The notes beneath the pieces are model-generated. The model saw only the letters and a list, made by a program, of their open reading frames with translations, did not search any database and was not told where the DNA came from. Both the position numbers and the translations under genes were made by a program. A DNA stretch of 64,000 bases, from contig NZ_CP029426.2 of the NCBI RefSeq assembly GCF_002266435.3, positions 1,332,001 through 1,396,000 on the forward strand, read 5' to 3'. Shown here in pieces: positions 54,051-62,929 of this stretch (the first letter of the stretch is position 1; each line of letters opens with the position of its first letter). Source of the DNA: Bradyrhizobium amphicarpaeae. GTDB lineage: Bacteria > Pseudomonadota > Alphaproteobacteria > Rhizobiales > Xanthobacteraceae.

Positions 54051-54188
54051 ATCGCATCATCTCGACAAAAAATCCCCTGTCGACGGTTCTCTGCGGTACC
54101 TTGATGAATCGACCCCGGTTGGTCCATAAGCGGCGTCCCGTGGCCGGTGGTTCGCCGCCGCGTTGCGTGCTTGGAGGGAATTTCTCGC

Positions 54189-56528
54189 GTGGCAAATATC
54201 AACCAGAAAATTGCGCAGGAGCTTGGGGTTCGGGCCGAGCAGGTCGAGGCGACGGTGACGCTGCTCGACGGTGGCGCCACGGTTCCCTTCATCGCCCGCT
54301 ACCGCAAGGAAGCGACCGGTGCGCTCGACGACGCACAATTGCGCACCCTGGAAGAGCGTCTCGGTTACCTGCGCGAGCTCGAAGACCGTCGCAAGGCCAT
54401 CCTCGAATCAGTCCGCGAGCAGGGCAAGCTCGATGCTGCCCTCGAAGCCTCCATTCTCGCCGCCGACAGCAAGGCCCGCCTCGAAGACATCTATCTGCCG
54501 TTCAAGCCGAAGCGCCGCACCAAGGCGGAGATCGCCAAGGAAGCCGGCCTCGAGCCGCTCGCCAACCAGCTGATGGCGGAGCCCACGAACGATCCGAAGA
54601 TCGTGGCCGAAGCCTTCGTCAACGCCGAGAAGGGCGTTGCTGACGCCGCCGCAGCGCTGGACGGAGCCCGCGCCGTCCTGGTCGAGCGTTTCGACGAAGA
54701 CGCCGATTTGATCGGCGCACTCCGCGAGGAGATGTGGACCAATGCGCGCATGGCCTCCAAGGTGCGCGACGGCAAGAAGACCGAGGGCGAGAAGTTCGCC
54801 GACTATTTCGACTTCTCCGAGCCGCTGACCAAGCTGCCCTCGCACCGCATCCTCGCGATGTTCCGCGGCGAGAAGGAGGAGATCCTGGACCTGCAGATCC
54901 AGGCCGAAGCCGAGGCGCCGCCGCCCGGCGTGCCCAGCGCCTACGAACTGAAGATCATGAAGCGGTTCGGCATCGCCGATCTCAAGCGCGCCGGCGACCG
55001 CTGGCTGATCGACACCGTGCGCTGGGCCTGGCGCACCAAGATCCAGGTGCATCTCAACATCGATTTGCGCATGCGGCTGTGGAATGCCGCCGAGACCGAG
55101 GCCGTGCGCGTGTTCGCCTCCAATTTGCGCGACCTGCTGCTGGCCGCTCCGGCCGGCACCCGCGTCACCATGGGGCTCGATCCCGGCTATCGCACCGGCG
55201 TCAAGGTCGCCGTCACCGATGCGACCGGCAAGGTGGTCGATACCGCCGTGATCTATCCGCACGAGCCGCAGCGGCAGTGGAACGAGTCGCTCGCGATCCT
55301 CGGCAAGCTGGCATTGAAGCATCGTGTCGAGCTGATCGCGATCGGCAACGGCACCGCCTCGCGCGAGACCGACAAGCTCGCAGGCGATCTCGTCAAGGGG
55401 CTGGCCGAGCTGAAGATGACCAAGATCGTGGTGTCCGAAGCCGGCGCGTCGGTCTATTCGGCCTCGGCTTTCGCCTCGGAGGAATTGCCCGGTCTCGACG
55501 TCACCCTGCGCGGCGCGGTCTCGATCGCGAGGCGGCTGCAGGATCCTCTCGCCGAGCTCGTCAAGATCGAGCCCAAGGCGATCGGCGTCGGCCAGTATCA
55601 GCACGATCTCGGCCAGGCCAAGCTCGCCAAGTCGCTGGATGCCGTGGTCGAGGACTGCGTGAACGCGGTCGGCGTCGACGTTAACACCGCGTCCGCGCCG
55701 CTGCTTGCCCGCGTGTCGGGTGTCGGCTCGGGCCTCGCCCAGAGCATCGTGGCACACCGTGACGCCAACGGCCCGTTCAAGTCGCGCAAGGCGCTCAAGG
55801 ATGTGCCGCGGCTCGGGCCGAAGGCATTCGAGCAGTGCGCCGGCTTCCTGCGCATCCTCGGCGGCGAGGACCCGCTCGACGCCTCCGGCGTGCATCCGGA
55901 AGCCTATCCGGTGGTGCGCCGGATTCTCAGCGCCACCAAGAGCGACATCAAGGCGCTGATCGGCTCCAGCGAGATCGTGCGCACCTTGAAACCGAAGGAT
56001 TTCGTCGACGAGACCTTCGGTCTGCCGACGGTCACCGACATCTTGAAGGAATTGGAGAAGCCTGGCCGCGATCCGCGTCCGGCCTTCAAGGCCGCCGTGT
56101 TCATGGAGGGCGTCGAGGAGATCAAGCATCTCAAGAAGGGCATGATCCTCGAGGGCACCGTGACCAACGTCGCCGCCTTCGGTGCCTTCGTCGACATCGG
56201 CGTGCACCAGGACGGCCTCGTGCACATCTCGGCGATGTCCAGGACCTACATCAAGGATCCGCGCGAGGTGGTGAAGCCCGGCGACATCGTCAAGGTCAAG
56301 GTGCTGGACTTCGAGGTCGCCCGCAAGCGCATCTCGCTGACCTTGCGCCTCGACGACGAGGTCGGGCCTAAGAAGGACGCCCCCGGCATGCAGCGCGACA
56401 ACGGCGCGCGCAATCCGTCACGCATGACCTCGTCCGCTCCGCGCAAGCAGGAGTCGTCCGGTGGCGGCGGCGCTCTCGCCGAAGCGCTGCGCAGGGCGGC
56501 GGAAAAGAACAACGGCAAGCGGGTGTGA
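54189..56528 (+). CDS. tex: Tex-family transcription accessory protein
   Basis: A 779-residue RNA-binding protein. The N-terminal Tex domain begins [20 protein letters not shown] with [21 protein letters not shown] YqgF-type core follows ([20 protein letters not shown], then [18 protein letters not shown]), then an HhH segment ([20 protein letters not shown]). A C-terminal S1 domain ([20 protein letters not shown], then [11 protein letters not shown]) is followed by a basic tail. Tex affects transcription and stress responses. GTG at 54189 has GGAGGG at 54173-54178 upstream; earlier in-frame starts lack a site. Confidence 0.94.
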   Translation: MANINQKIAQELGVRAEQVEATVTLLDGGATVPFIARYRKEATGALDDAQLRTLEERLGYLRELEDRRKAILESVREQGKLDAALEASILAADSKARLEDIYLPFKPKRRTKAEIAKEAGLEPLANQLMAEPTNDPKIVAEAFVNAEKGVADAAAALDGARAVLVERFDEDADLIGALREEMWTNARMASKVRDGKKTEGEKFADYFDFSEPLTKLPSHRILAMFRGEKEEILDLQIQAEAEAPPPGVPSAYELKIMKRFGIADLKRAGDRWLIDTVRWAWRTKIQVHLNIDLRMRLWNAAETEAVRVFASNLRDLLLAAPAGTRVTMGLDPGYRTGVKVAVTDATGKVVDTAVIYPHEPQRQWNESLAILGKLALKHRVELIAIGNGTASRETDKLAGDLVKGLAELKMTKIVVSEAGASVYSASAFASEELPGLDVTLRGAVSIARRLQDPLAELVKIEPKAIGVGQYQHDLGQAKLAKSLDAVVEDCVNAVGVDVNTASAPLLARVSGVGSGLAQSIVAHRDANGPFKSRKALKDVPRLGPKAFEQCAGFLRILGGEDPLDASGVHPEAYPVVRRILSATKSDIKALIGSSEIVRTLKPKDFVDETFGLPTVTDILKELEKPGRDPRPAFKAAVFMEGVEEIKHLKKGMILEGTVTNVAAFGAFVDIGVHQDGLVHISAMSRTYIKDPREVVKPGDIVKVKVLDFEVARKRISLTLRLDDEVGPKKDAPGMQRDNGARNPSRMTSSAPRKQESSGGGGALAEALRRAAEKNNGKRV

Positions 56529-56585
56529 GTTCCTAGCCTCTCCCCGCGCTTTGCAGGGAGAGGTCGGATCGAGCCCTATCCCAGT

Positions 56586-56664
56586 CGTCATTGCGAGCGT
56601 AGCGAAGCAATCCAGACTGTCTCCGCGGAAAAACTCTGGATTGCTTCGCTGCGCTCGCAATGAC
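56586..56664. repeat. Palindromic repeat (GTCATTGCGAGCG...CGCTCGCAATGAC), copy 1
   Basis: Arms of 30 bases (56586-56615 and 56635-56664) are nearly perfect inverted copies. The same arms recur at 62834-62918. It lies between convergent genes and can act as a terminator. Confidence 0.85.
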
Positions 56665-56688
56665 GCTGAGAGAGTGGCGCGTCGCCGC

Positions 56689-57060
56689 TCAGAGCTCTAT
56701 CACGCCGCGGCGCGCCGCATGCGCGACGGCATCAGTGCGGCCGGTGGCATCCAGCTTGTCGAGCAGCGAGCCGACGTGGAACTTGACGGTGTGCACGGAG
56801 ATGCCGAGCTGGCGCGCGATCATCTTGTTGGAGGCGCCTTCGGCCATCAGCGCCAGTACATCGAGCTCGCGCTGCGTCAGTGCGATGTCGTCGGGCATGA
56901 CGCGCGGATCACGGGCGACGATCGTCGCCGCCGCGGTCTCGCCCGGCGCGGCGAGGCGAACCCCGGCGACGCTGCCGAGCAACGCCTCGAGGCGACCGGC
57001 GAGCGCGGGGTCGTCGATCTCCAGAGCGAGCACGATCTCCGGCGTTTGGTCCTCGCTCAC
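56689..57060 (-). CDS. LuxR/NarL-type HTH regulator coupled to the pseudo-protease
   Basis: A 123-residue DNA-binding protein. The C-terminal half is a GerE/LuxR helix-turn-helix (LTQRELDVLALMAEGASNKM, IARQLGISVHTVKFHVGSLL). The N-terminal 60 residues look like a shortened receiver-like segment without an obvious phospho-aspartate pocket. The GTG at 57060 overlaps the TGA of the pseudo-protease in GTGA, so translation is coupled. It probably works with that protein. A stand-alone role as a LuxR-type activator is the alternative. Confidence 0.85.
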   Translation of the reverse strand: MSEDQTPEIVLALEIDDPALAGRLEALLGSVAGVRLAAPGETAAATIVARDPRVMPDDIALTQRELDVLALMAEGASNKMIARQLGISVHTVKFHVGSLLDKLDATGRTDAVAHAARRGVIEL

Positions 57061-57914
57061 GCCTCCGGCCTCTCGCCGACCGTGACCTTGAAGCTGACCG
57101 GCTCGCCGCCGCGGCGCGCGGCGACGTCGACCACCGCGCCGACGCTGGACGGACCCAGCGTCCGCGACAGCGCGCGCACGCCTGACAGCTTCTGGTCGTT
57201 GACCGCGACGATCACGTCGCCCTGGCGGATGCCGGCGGCGGCCGACGGTCCGGCCTTGTCGACATTCATCACCATCGCGCCGACGCCGTCGTCGAGCCGG
57301 AGCGGCTGCAGCCCGAGGCCGAGATATCCGCGGGCGATGCGGCCGCGCGTCTCCAGCTGCGCCGCGACGCGCTCGATCGTCGCGGTCGGGATCACCAGCA
57401 CGCGCCGAGGTCCGAGCACGGCCATGCCGAAGGCTTCGCCCGATGCATCGAGCGCAAGGCCGCCCTGCTGGCTGCCGCGCAGGCGAATGTCGAGATCGAT
57501 CCGCGCATCGATCTCGCCGCCGCGCAAGGAGCGCCAGCCGTTGCCGGAGGCCGACACCATCCCGAGTGCGGCGCTCGACGTGTCGCGGCTGGTGGCGACC
57601 ACGATCGCCAATGCGCCCAGCGGCGGGACTGTCGCGGTGAGCTTGATTGGGGCCGTCGCGGTGTCGGCGCGCAGCAACGCGATATCGGTGGTGTGGTCGC
57701 GGCCGGCGATCGTGGCGGCCGCGCGGCGGCCGTCGGGGAGGCCGATCTCGACGTCGCCCTCGTCGGCCAGCGCCTCGTCGGCGGTGACGATCAGGCCGTT
57801 CTTCCAGACGAAGCCGGTGGCGCGGGAGCGATGCGAGTGCACGGAGACGATGGACGGCGCGGTGCGCGCAACCAGATCCGCGAGGGCGGACGACAGGGAG
57901 GTAAGGTCGGTCAT
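57057..57914 (-). CDS. HtrA/Deg-like protein with PDZ domain, catalytic residues missing
   Basis: A 285-residue trypsin-fold protein. The family's H position is replaced by Glu47 (in LIVTADEAL), the aspartate is present at D77 (HTTDIALL), and the nucleophile position in GNSGGP is occupied by Gln150 (GSQQGG). It should therefore be an inactive pseudo-protease. A PDZ domain follows (ARGYLGLGLQPLRLDDGVGA, then GIRQGDVIVAVNDQKLSGV). There is no signal peptide, so it is likely cytoplasmic. AGGAG supports ATG 57914, and the stop overlaps the next gene's GTG. It may bind peptides and pass the signal to the coupled HTH protein. Confidence 0.85.
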   Translation of the reverse strand: MTDLTSLSSALADLVARTAPSIVSVHSHRSRATGFVWKNGLIVTADEALADEGDVEIGLPDGRRAAATIAGRDHTTDIALLRADTATAPIKLTATVPPLGALAIVVATSRDTSSAALGMVSASGNGWRSLRGGEIDARIDLDIRLRGSQQGGLALDASGEAFGMAVLGPRRVLVIPTATIERVAAQLETRGRIARGYLGLGLQPLRLDDGVGAMVMNVDKAGPSAAAGIRQGDVIVAVNDQKLSGVRALSRTLGPSSVGAVVDVAARRGGEPVSFKVTVGERPEA

Positions 57915-58088
57915 GGTTGGCTCCTATGAGGTGTCTCCAATCTGGGATATCGCGGGGAATCGCGAAACTGGCCGGGTGGCCAGGACAAGGAATGGCCTCT
58001 ACAGCCCACGGCCGACGAACATAGGATTGGGAGCGGCTCACAGGAACATGCAGCAATCCGAGAATTGCGTCACATGGCCGCGAGGAGT

Positions 58089-59231
58089 TCAGCGGATGCC
58101 TGCAGCGCGTTCGAGGACGGCGTTCTCGTCCGACCAGGTCCAGCGTCCGCCTCCATTGCGCTTGGCGACATAGAGGGCGCGGTCGACCCGCTCCAGCAGC
58201 TGCGAGGCCCTGGCTGCGGTCACCGCGCCGGTGCTGACGAGAATGCCGGCGCTCGCCGCGATGCGGACCGGAATGTCCGTCAGCAGGAACGGCATCGAGA
58301 GATCGGCAATGGCCTGGCGTGCCAGCGCGAGTGCTTGCTCGCGGCCGTCGTCGCCTGCCGCAACCGGCTTGAGCATCAGGAACTCGTCGCCGCCGAATCG
58401 TGCGGCGATGCCGTTGCTGCCGACGCAGAGCGACAGCCGCTCCGCGACCTGACGCAGCAGGTCGTCACCGGCTTGATGGCCGTGACGGTCGTTGACCGGC
58501 TTGAAGCCGTCGAGATCGATGGCGACGATGGCGAAGTCGTCCTTCGTCTCGGCCAGCGCCTGGAAGAACGCGGCGCGGTTCGGCAGTCCCGTGAGGAAGT
58601 CGTGGGTGGCCTGCCGCGCCAGGCGGTGCTTGGCTTCGAGGCGCTCCACGAAGGCGGCGCTGAGATGCCCGGAAGCCTCGCGCAAGGTCAGCCAGAAGAA
58701 CACCAGCATGATCGCGCCGATCTTGTAGGCGAATTCCGGCCGCAGTAGGCCGCCGACGATGGTCGGCGTCAACAGCACGGCGGCCGTGGTGAGGATGATC
58801 CACGGACGGATCGCCGCGCGCGAAACCATGCCGACGCAGAACGACATCGAGAGCCCGAACGCGATCCAGGCGCCGGGGTCGTCGTCGATCTCGAGCGCGC
58901 GATAGGAGAGCATGCCGAGCGCGAGGCCGAACGCGGATGCGCCGGCCCCGTAGATCCGTTCCCAGCGGATCACGTCGGCATCGGAGAATTGCGCCGCGCG
59001 CGAACGGTAGCGGAACAGGGAAAAGATGCGGGCTGCGGCCGTGATGAAGATGAAGACCGAGATCACGGCATAGCCGATATCGCCGCTCATGATCGCGAGC
59101 GCTACGGCACCCGTCACCGAGGTGACGCCGATGGCGGACACCTGCGGCAGCGACGTGTACAGGAGATCGACGAGCTCGCGCCGGATGCGCGGATCGGGAT
59201 GCAAATACCTGGACAGCATTGTGAGAGGCAT
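58089..59231 (-). CDS. Membrane diguanylate cyclase (GGDEF)
   Basis: A 380-residue c-di-GMP synthase. Several hydrophobic helices cover residues 25-185 (TGAVALAIMSGDIGYAVISV and others). The GGDEF domain begins HDFLTGLPNRAAFFQALAE and contains ARFGGDEFLML. Unlike the cyclase at 12734 it has no RxxD site five residues before GGDEF, so feedback inhibition is not expected. ATG 59231 or 59219 are both possible starts. No EAL domain is present. Confidence 0.88.
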   Translation of the reverse strand: MPLTMLSRYLHPDPRIRRELVDLLYTSLPQVSAIGVTSVTGAVALAIMSGDIGYAVISVFIFITAAARIFSLFRYRSRAAQFSDADVIRWERIYGAGASAFGLALGMLSYRALEIDDDPGAWIAFGLSMSFCVGMVSRAAIRPWIILTTAAVLLTPTIVGGLLRPEFAYKIGAIMLVFFWLTLREASGHLSAAFVERLEAKHRLARQATHDFLTGLPNRAAFFQALAETKDDFAIVAIDLDGFKPVNDRHGHQAGDDLLRQVAERLSLCVGSNGIAARFGGDEFLMLKPVAAGDDGREQALALARQAIADLSMPFLLTDIPVRIAASAGILVSTGAVTAARASQLLERVDRALYVAKRNGGGRWTWSDENAVLERAAGIR

Positions 59232-59422
59232 GCCGGCACCATCGCCGTCACTCCCTAACATGGGGTAGGAGAGGGGCGCGACACGGATGGCCGGCGCGCA
59301 ACGTCCTTAAGAAGTGGTCAATGCGCGCGCTTGCTGGCAATTTTGTCGCGTGTTAGCAGCAATGCCGGGTGGGCGACGCCGGCTTGCCGGTGTGCTGCCG
59401 GCCTTCCTCATTGGACTCCGAC

Positions 59423-60298
59423 ATGGCCGAATTTCACGGTGTGTTTCCCTACCTGGTGTCGCCCGTCGATGCCGACGGCACGGTGCGCACCAACGTGCTC
59501 GCAAGGCTTTGCGACGATCTGATCGGCGCCGGCGTGCACGGGCTGACGCCGCTCGGCTCGACCGGCGAGTTCGCCTATCTCAATGCCGCCCAACGGACAG
59601 CGGTCGTGCGGACCACGATCGAGGCCGCAAAGGGCCGCGTGCCCGTGATCGCGGGCATCGCCTCGACCTCCACGGCGGATGCGGTGGCGCAGGCGAGGGC
59701 GTACCAGACGTGTGGTGCCAACGGCATCCTGGCGATCCTGGAGGCGTATTTCCCGCTCACCGACGCCCAGATCGAATCCTATTTCCGCGCCATCGCGGAT
59801 GCCGTCGACATTCCCGTCGTCATCTATACCAACCCGCAATTCCAGCGCTCCGACCTTACCCTCGACGTCATCGCGCGGCTCGCCGAGCATCCGCGCATCG
59901 GCTACATCAAGGACGCCTCGACCAACACCGGCCGGCTGCTCTCGATCATGAACCGCTGCGGGGACTCCTTGCGGGTGTTCTCGGCTTCCGCTCATATCCC
60001 GGCCGCGGTGATGCTGATCGGCGGGCTCGGCTGGATGGCAGGCCCGGCCTGCATCATCCCGCGCCAGAGCGTCGCGCTCTACGACCTCTGCAAGGCCGGC
60101 CGCTGGGACGAGGCGATGACGCTGCAGCGCAAGCTGTGGCGCATCAACGAGGCCTTCGCCCGCTTCAACCTCGCCGCCTGCATCAAGGCCGGCCTCGCGA
60201 TCCAGGGCTACGACGTCGGCGATCCCGTGCCGCCGCAGGCCCCGCTGACGGACGACGCGCGCAAGATCGTGGAGGCGGCGCTCAGGGAGCTGGCGTAG
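59423..60298 (+). CDS. DapA-family lyase (dihydrodipicolinate synthase/N-acetylneuraminate lyase type)
   Basis: A 291-residue TIM-barrel aldolase. [14 protein letters not shown] carries the T-T/S-T motif, VIYTNPQFQ the catalytic tyrosine and IGYIKDAS the Schiff-base lysine. It differs from housekeeping DapA, so it probably splits or makes a keto-acid in a catabolic route; the substrate is unknown. The ATG at 59423 is chosen; no strong ribosome site is visible. The next gene on the strand is a CoxL-like subunit after a repeat, so a link is uncertain. Confidence 0.85.
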   Translation: MAEFHGVFPYLVSPVDADGTVRTNVLARLCDDLIGAGVHGLTPLGSTGEFAYLNAAQRTAVVRTTIEAAKGRVPVIAGIASTSTADAVAQARAYQTCGANGILAILEAYFPLTDAQIESYFRAIADAVDIPVVIYTNPQFQRSDLTLDVIARLAEHPRIGYIKDASTNTGRLLSIMNRCGDSLRVFSASAHIPAAVMLIGGLGWMAGPACIIPRQSVALYDLCKAGRWDEAMTLQRKLWRINEAFARFNLAACIKAGLAIQGYDVGDPVPPQAPLTDDARKIVEAALRELA

Positions 60299-60314
60299 CC
60301 ATACCCTCCGTCGC

Positions 60315-60395
60315 GTCATGGCCGGGCTTGACCCGGCCTTCCACGCGCCTCCACACGAGAAGAACGTGGATGCCCGGGACAAGCCCGGGCATGAC
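60315..60395. repeat. Palindromic repeat (GTCATGGCCGGGC...GCCCGGGCATGAC)
   Basis: Both halves carry their own hairpins (GGCCGGGCTTGACCCGGCC and GCCCGGGACAAGCCCGGGC) and the outer ends are GTCATG and CATGAC. A half element of the same kind (GTCATGCCCGGGCCTGACCC) occurs at 3725-3750. Confidence 0.8.
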
Positions 60396-60493
60396 GAAAT
60401 CGCGGATATCCCGCCCAAAACCGCGGCTGGCCTCGCATGCCTCGATCCGCTAAAAGGCTGCCGCATTTCAAGAGACTTCGAGGATCCCACGGA

Positions 60494-62815
60494 ATGAACA
60501 TTCTTCCCGGCAATTTGCGTTTCGGAGCGGGCCAGCCCGTCAGGCGTTTGGAAGACCAGCGGCTGCTGACCGGGAAGGGGCAGTTCATCGACGACAAGCC
60601 GGAAGACGGTGCCTTGTGGTTGCACGTGCTGCGCTCGCCGCATGCCCACGCCAGGATCGTCTCGATCGACACCGGCGCCGCGGCATCGATGCCGGGCGTC
60701 GCCGCGATCTACACCGGTGCTGACCTCGTCAAGGACGATGTCGGCACCATTCCGACCTTGAGCATCTTCAAGCGCCCCGACGGCAAGCCGATGACGGTGC
60801 CGCCGCGCCGGCTGCTCGCCCATGAAATCGTGCGCTACGCCGGCGAAGCCGTGGCCGCGGTGGTGGCGGCCTCGCGCGCTGAGGCGCAGAGCGCGGCCGA
60901 GGCGATCGCGGTCGAGTACGACGTGCAACCGGCGGTGGTCGACCCGGTCGAGGCCGTCAAGCCGGGCGCGCCCGTGGTGTGGCCGGAGGCGCCCGACAAC
61001 ATCGTCGGCGCGATGTCCTACGGCGATGCCGCCAAGGTGGACGAGGCTTTTGCCAAAGCCGCGCACACGGTCGAACTCGATCTCGTCAGCCAGCGCCTCG
61101 TGCCGTCCGCGATGGAGCCGCGCTCGACCATAGCCGAGATCGACAAGAAGACCGGCCGCCTGCTGCTGCACGTGCAATCGCAGACGCCGGCCTCGACCCG
61201 CGACGTGCTGGCGGAGGCCGTGCTCAAGCGTCCCAAGGACAGCGTCCGCGTGCTGGTCGGCGACATCGGCGGCGGCTTCGGCCAGAAGACCAATCTCTAT
61301 CCCGAGGACGGCATCGTCGCATACGCCGCGACCAAGCTGAACAAGAAGATCCGCTGGCGCGGCGACCGCACCGACGAGTTCGTCGGCGGCACCCATGGCC
61401 GCGATCTGACCTCGACCGCCTCCTTCGCGCTGGATGAGAAAGGCAAGGTGCTGGCCTATCGCGTCAAGTCGATCGGCTGCACCGGCGCCTATTCCTCGGG
61501 TGCCGCGAACATCATTCCGCTCGTGCTCGGGCCGTTCGTGCAGACCGGCGTCTACGATTTGCCGCTGGTGCATTTCGAGGTGAAGTCGGTGATGACCCAC
61601 ACGGCGCCTGTGGGCGCCTATCGCGGCGCCGGTCGCCCCGAGGCGGTTTTCATCGTCGAGCGTCTGTTCGACGCCGCGGCCCGAAAGATCGGAATGGATC
61701 CGCGCGCCATCCGCAAGGCGAACTACATCAAGCCGGCGCAGCTGCCCTACACCAACGCGGCCGGGCAGGTCTACGATTCCGGCGCCTTCGCACACATGCT
61801 CGACCGCGCCGTGAAGCTCGCCGACTGGGACGGCTTTGCCGCGCGCAAGAAGGCGGCGAAGAAGAAGGGCCTGCTTTACGGCCGCGGTCTCACCTCCTAC
61901 ATCGAATGGACCGGCGGCCGCGCCCACACCGAGAAGGTCAGCCTGCATGCGACCTCGCAGGGGCGCGTCGTGCTGCATTCCGGCACCATGGCGATGGGGC
62001 AGGGGCTGCAGACCACCTACACCCAGATGATCTCCGACACGCTCGGCATCGCCATGGACAAGATCGACGTGGTCCAGGGCGACACCGATCTTGCGCAGGG
62101 CTTTGGCAGCGTCGGCTCGCGCTCGCTGTTCGTCGGCGGCACGGCAGTTGCGGTCTCCTCCAACGATCTGATCCAGAAGGCGCGCGAGAAGGCGGCGAAC
62201 GCGTTGGAGACCTCGATCGAGGACATCGAATATCAGGGCGGCATGCTCACCGTGGTCGGCACCGACCGCCGCATCAGCCTGTTCGATCTCGCCGAGAAGG
62301 AAGGCGGCGCCAAGCTGAGCGTCGATTCCGAGGGCGAGGTCGACGGTCCGAGCTGGCCGAACGGCACGCATATCTGCGAGGTCGAGATCGACCCGGAGAC
62401 CGGCGTCTCCAGGGTGGTGCGTTACACCACGGTCGACGACGTCGGTGTCGCCGTGAACCCGATGCTGGTCACCGGCCAGATCCATGGCGGCGTCGCGCAA
62501 GGCATCGGCCAGGCACTGTATGAGGGCGTCTCGTATGATGCCGACGGCCAGCTCCTCACCGCGAGCTACCAGGACTACTGCATCCCGCGCGCCGACGACG
62601 TCCCGCCGATCGTGGTGACGCTGGATGATTCCGCGCCCTGCCGCACCAATCCGCTCGGCGCAAAAGGCTGCGGCGAATCCGGCGCGATCGGCGGCCCGCC
62701 TTGCGTCGCCAACGGCGTCATGGACGCGCTCGCCGAGCTCGGCATCACCCAGCTCAACACGCCCTTGACGCCGCAGAAGATCTGGCAGGCGATCAGGGAC
62801 GCGAAGGCGAGCTGA
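60494..62815 (+). CDS. Xanthine-dehydrogenase-family molybdopterin subunit, form II CoxL-like
   Basis: A 773-residue molybdenum hydroxylase large subunit. The start (FGAGQPVRRLEDQRLLTGKG) and LRSPHAHARI are typical. The active-site motif is AYRGAGR, the form II signature, not the AYRCSFR of genuine CO dehydrogenase. Late motifs include GVAQGIGQALYEGV and GAKGCGESGAIGGPP with the catalytic glutamate. Form II proteins oxidise various aldehydes or heterocycles; CO is unlikely. The usual FAD (CoxM-like) and iron-sulfur (CoxS-like) genes are absent from the window, so its partners are elsewhere or lost. Confidence 0.9.
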   Translation: MNILPGNLRFGAGQPVRRLEDQRLLTGKGQFIDDKPEDGALWLHVLRSPHAHARIVSIDTGAAASMPGVAAIYTGADLVKDDVGTIPTLSIFKRPDGKPMTVPPRRLLAHEIVRYAGEAVAAVVAASRAEAQSAAEAIAVEYDVQPAVVDPVEAVKPGAPVVWPEAPDNIVGAMSYGDAAKVDEAFAKAAHTVELDLVSQRLVPSAMEPRSTIAEIDKKTGRLLLHVQSQTPASTRDVLAEAVLKRPKDSVRVLVGDIGGGFGQKTNLYPEDGIVAYAATKLNKKIRWRGDRTDEFVGGTHGRDLTSTASFALDEKGKVLAYRVKSIGCTGAYSSGAANIIPLVLGPFVQTGVYDLPLVHFEVKSVMTHTAPVGAYRGAGRPEAVFIVERLFDAAARKIGMDPRAIRKANYIKPAQLPYTNAAGQVYDSGAFAHMLDRAVKLADWDGFAARKKAAKKKGLLYGRGLTSYIEWTGGRAHTEKVSLHATSQGRVVLHSGTMAMGQGLQTTYTQMISDTLGIAMDKIDVVQGDTDLAQGFGSVGSRSLFVGGTAVAVSSNDLIQKAREKAANALETSIEDIEYQGGMLTVVGTDRRISLFDLAEKEGGAKLSVDSEGEVDGPSWPNGTHICEVEIDPETGVSRVVRYTTVDDVGVAVNPMLVTGQIHGGVAQGIGQALYEGVSYDADGQLLTASYQDYCIPRADDVPPIVVTLDDSAPCRTNPLGAKGCGESGAIGGPPCVANGVMDALAELGITQLNTPLTPQKIWQAIRDAKAS

Positions 62816-62833
62816 CGCTTTCGACCGCGTCTC

Positions 62834-62918
62834 GTCATTGCGAGCGCAGCGAAGCAATCCAGAATCTCTCCGCAGAAGAGGTCTGGATTGCTTCGTCGCA
62901 AAGGCTCCTCGCAATGAC
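62834..62918. repeat. Palindromic repeat (GTCATTGCGAGCG...GCAATGAC), copy 2
   Basis: The left arm is almost identical to that at 56586-56615. The right arm has an insertion (CGCAAAGGCTC) compared with copy 1. It lies between the convergent CoxL-like gene and the acyl-CoA dehydrogenase gene. Confidence 0.82.
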
Positions 62919-62929
62919 GGAGGAGAGAG

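Larger units (their letters stand above)
53062..54188. other. Gene-free, repeat-filled region between the IS and tex
   Basis: It holds the right end of the interrupted repeat (53062-53077), the second copy of the long repeat (53088-53646), and a set of palindromic repeats (53700-54050). The open frames crossing it repeat those of the other long-repeat copy and are not protein-like. The tex promoter should lie near its right end. Confidence 0.65.

Noticed and set aside
59408..62914. Very long minus-strand open frame (over 1100 codons) opposite the DapA-like and CoxL-like genes
   Set aside because: It is the antisense shadow of strongly supported genes. High third-position GC removes stop codons on the other strand, and the translation has no domain.
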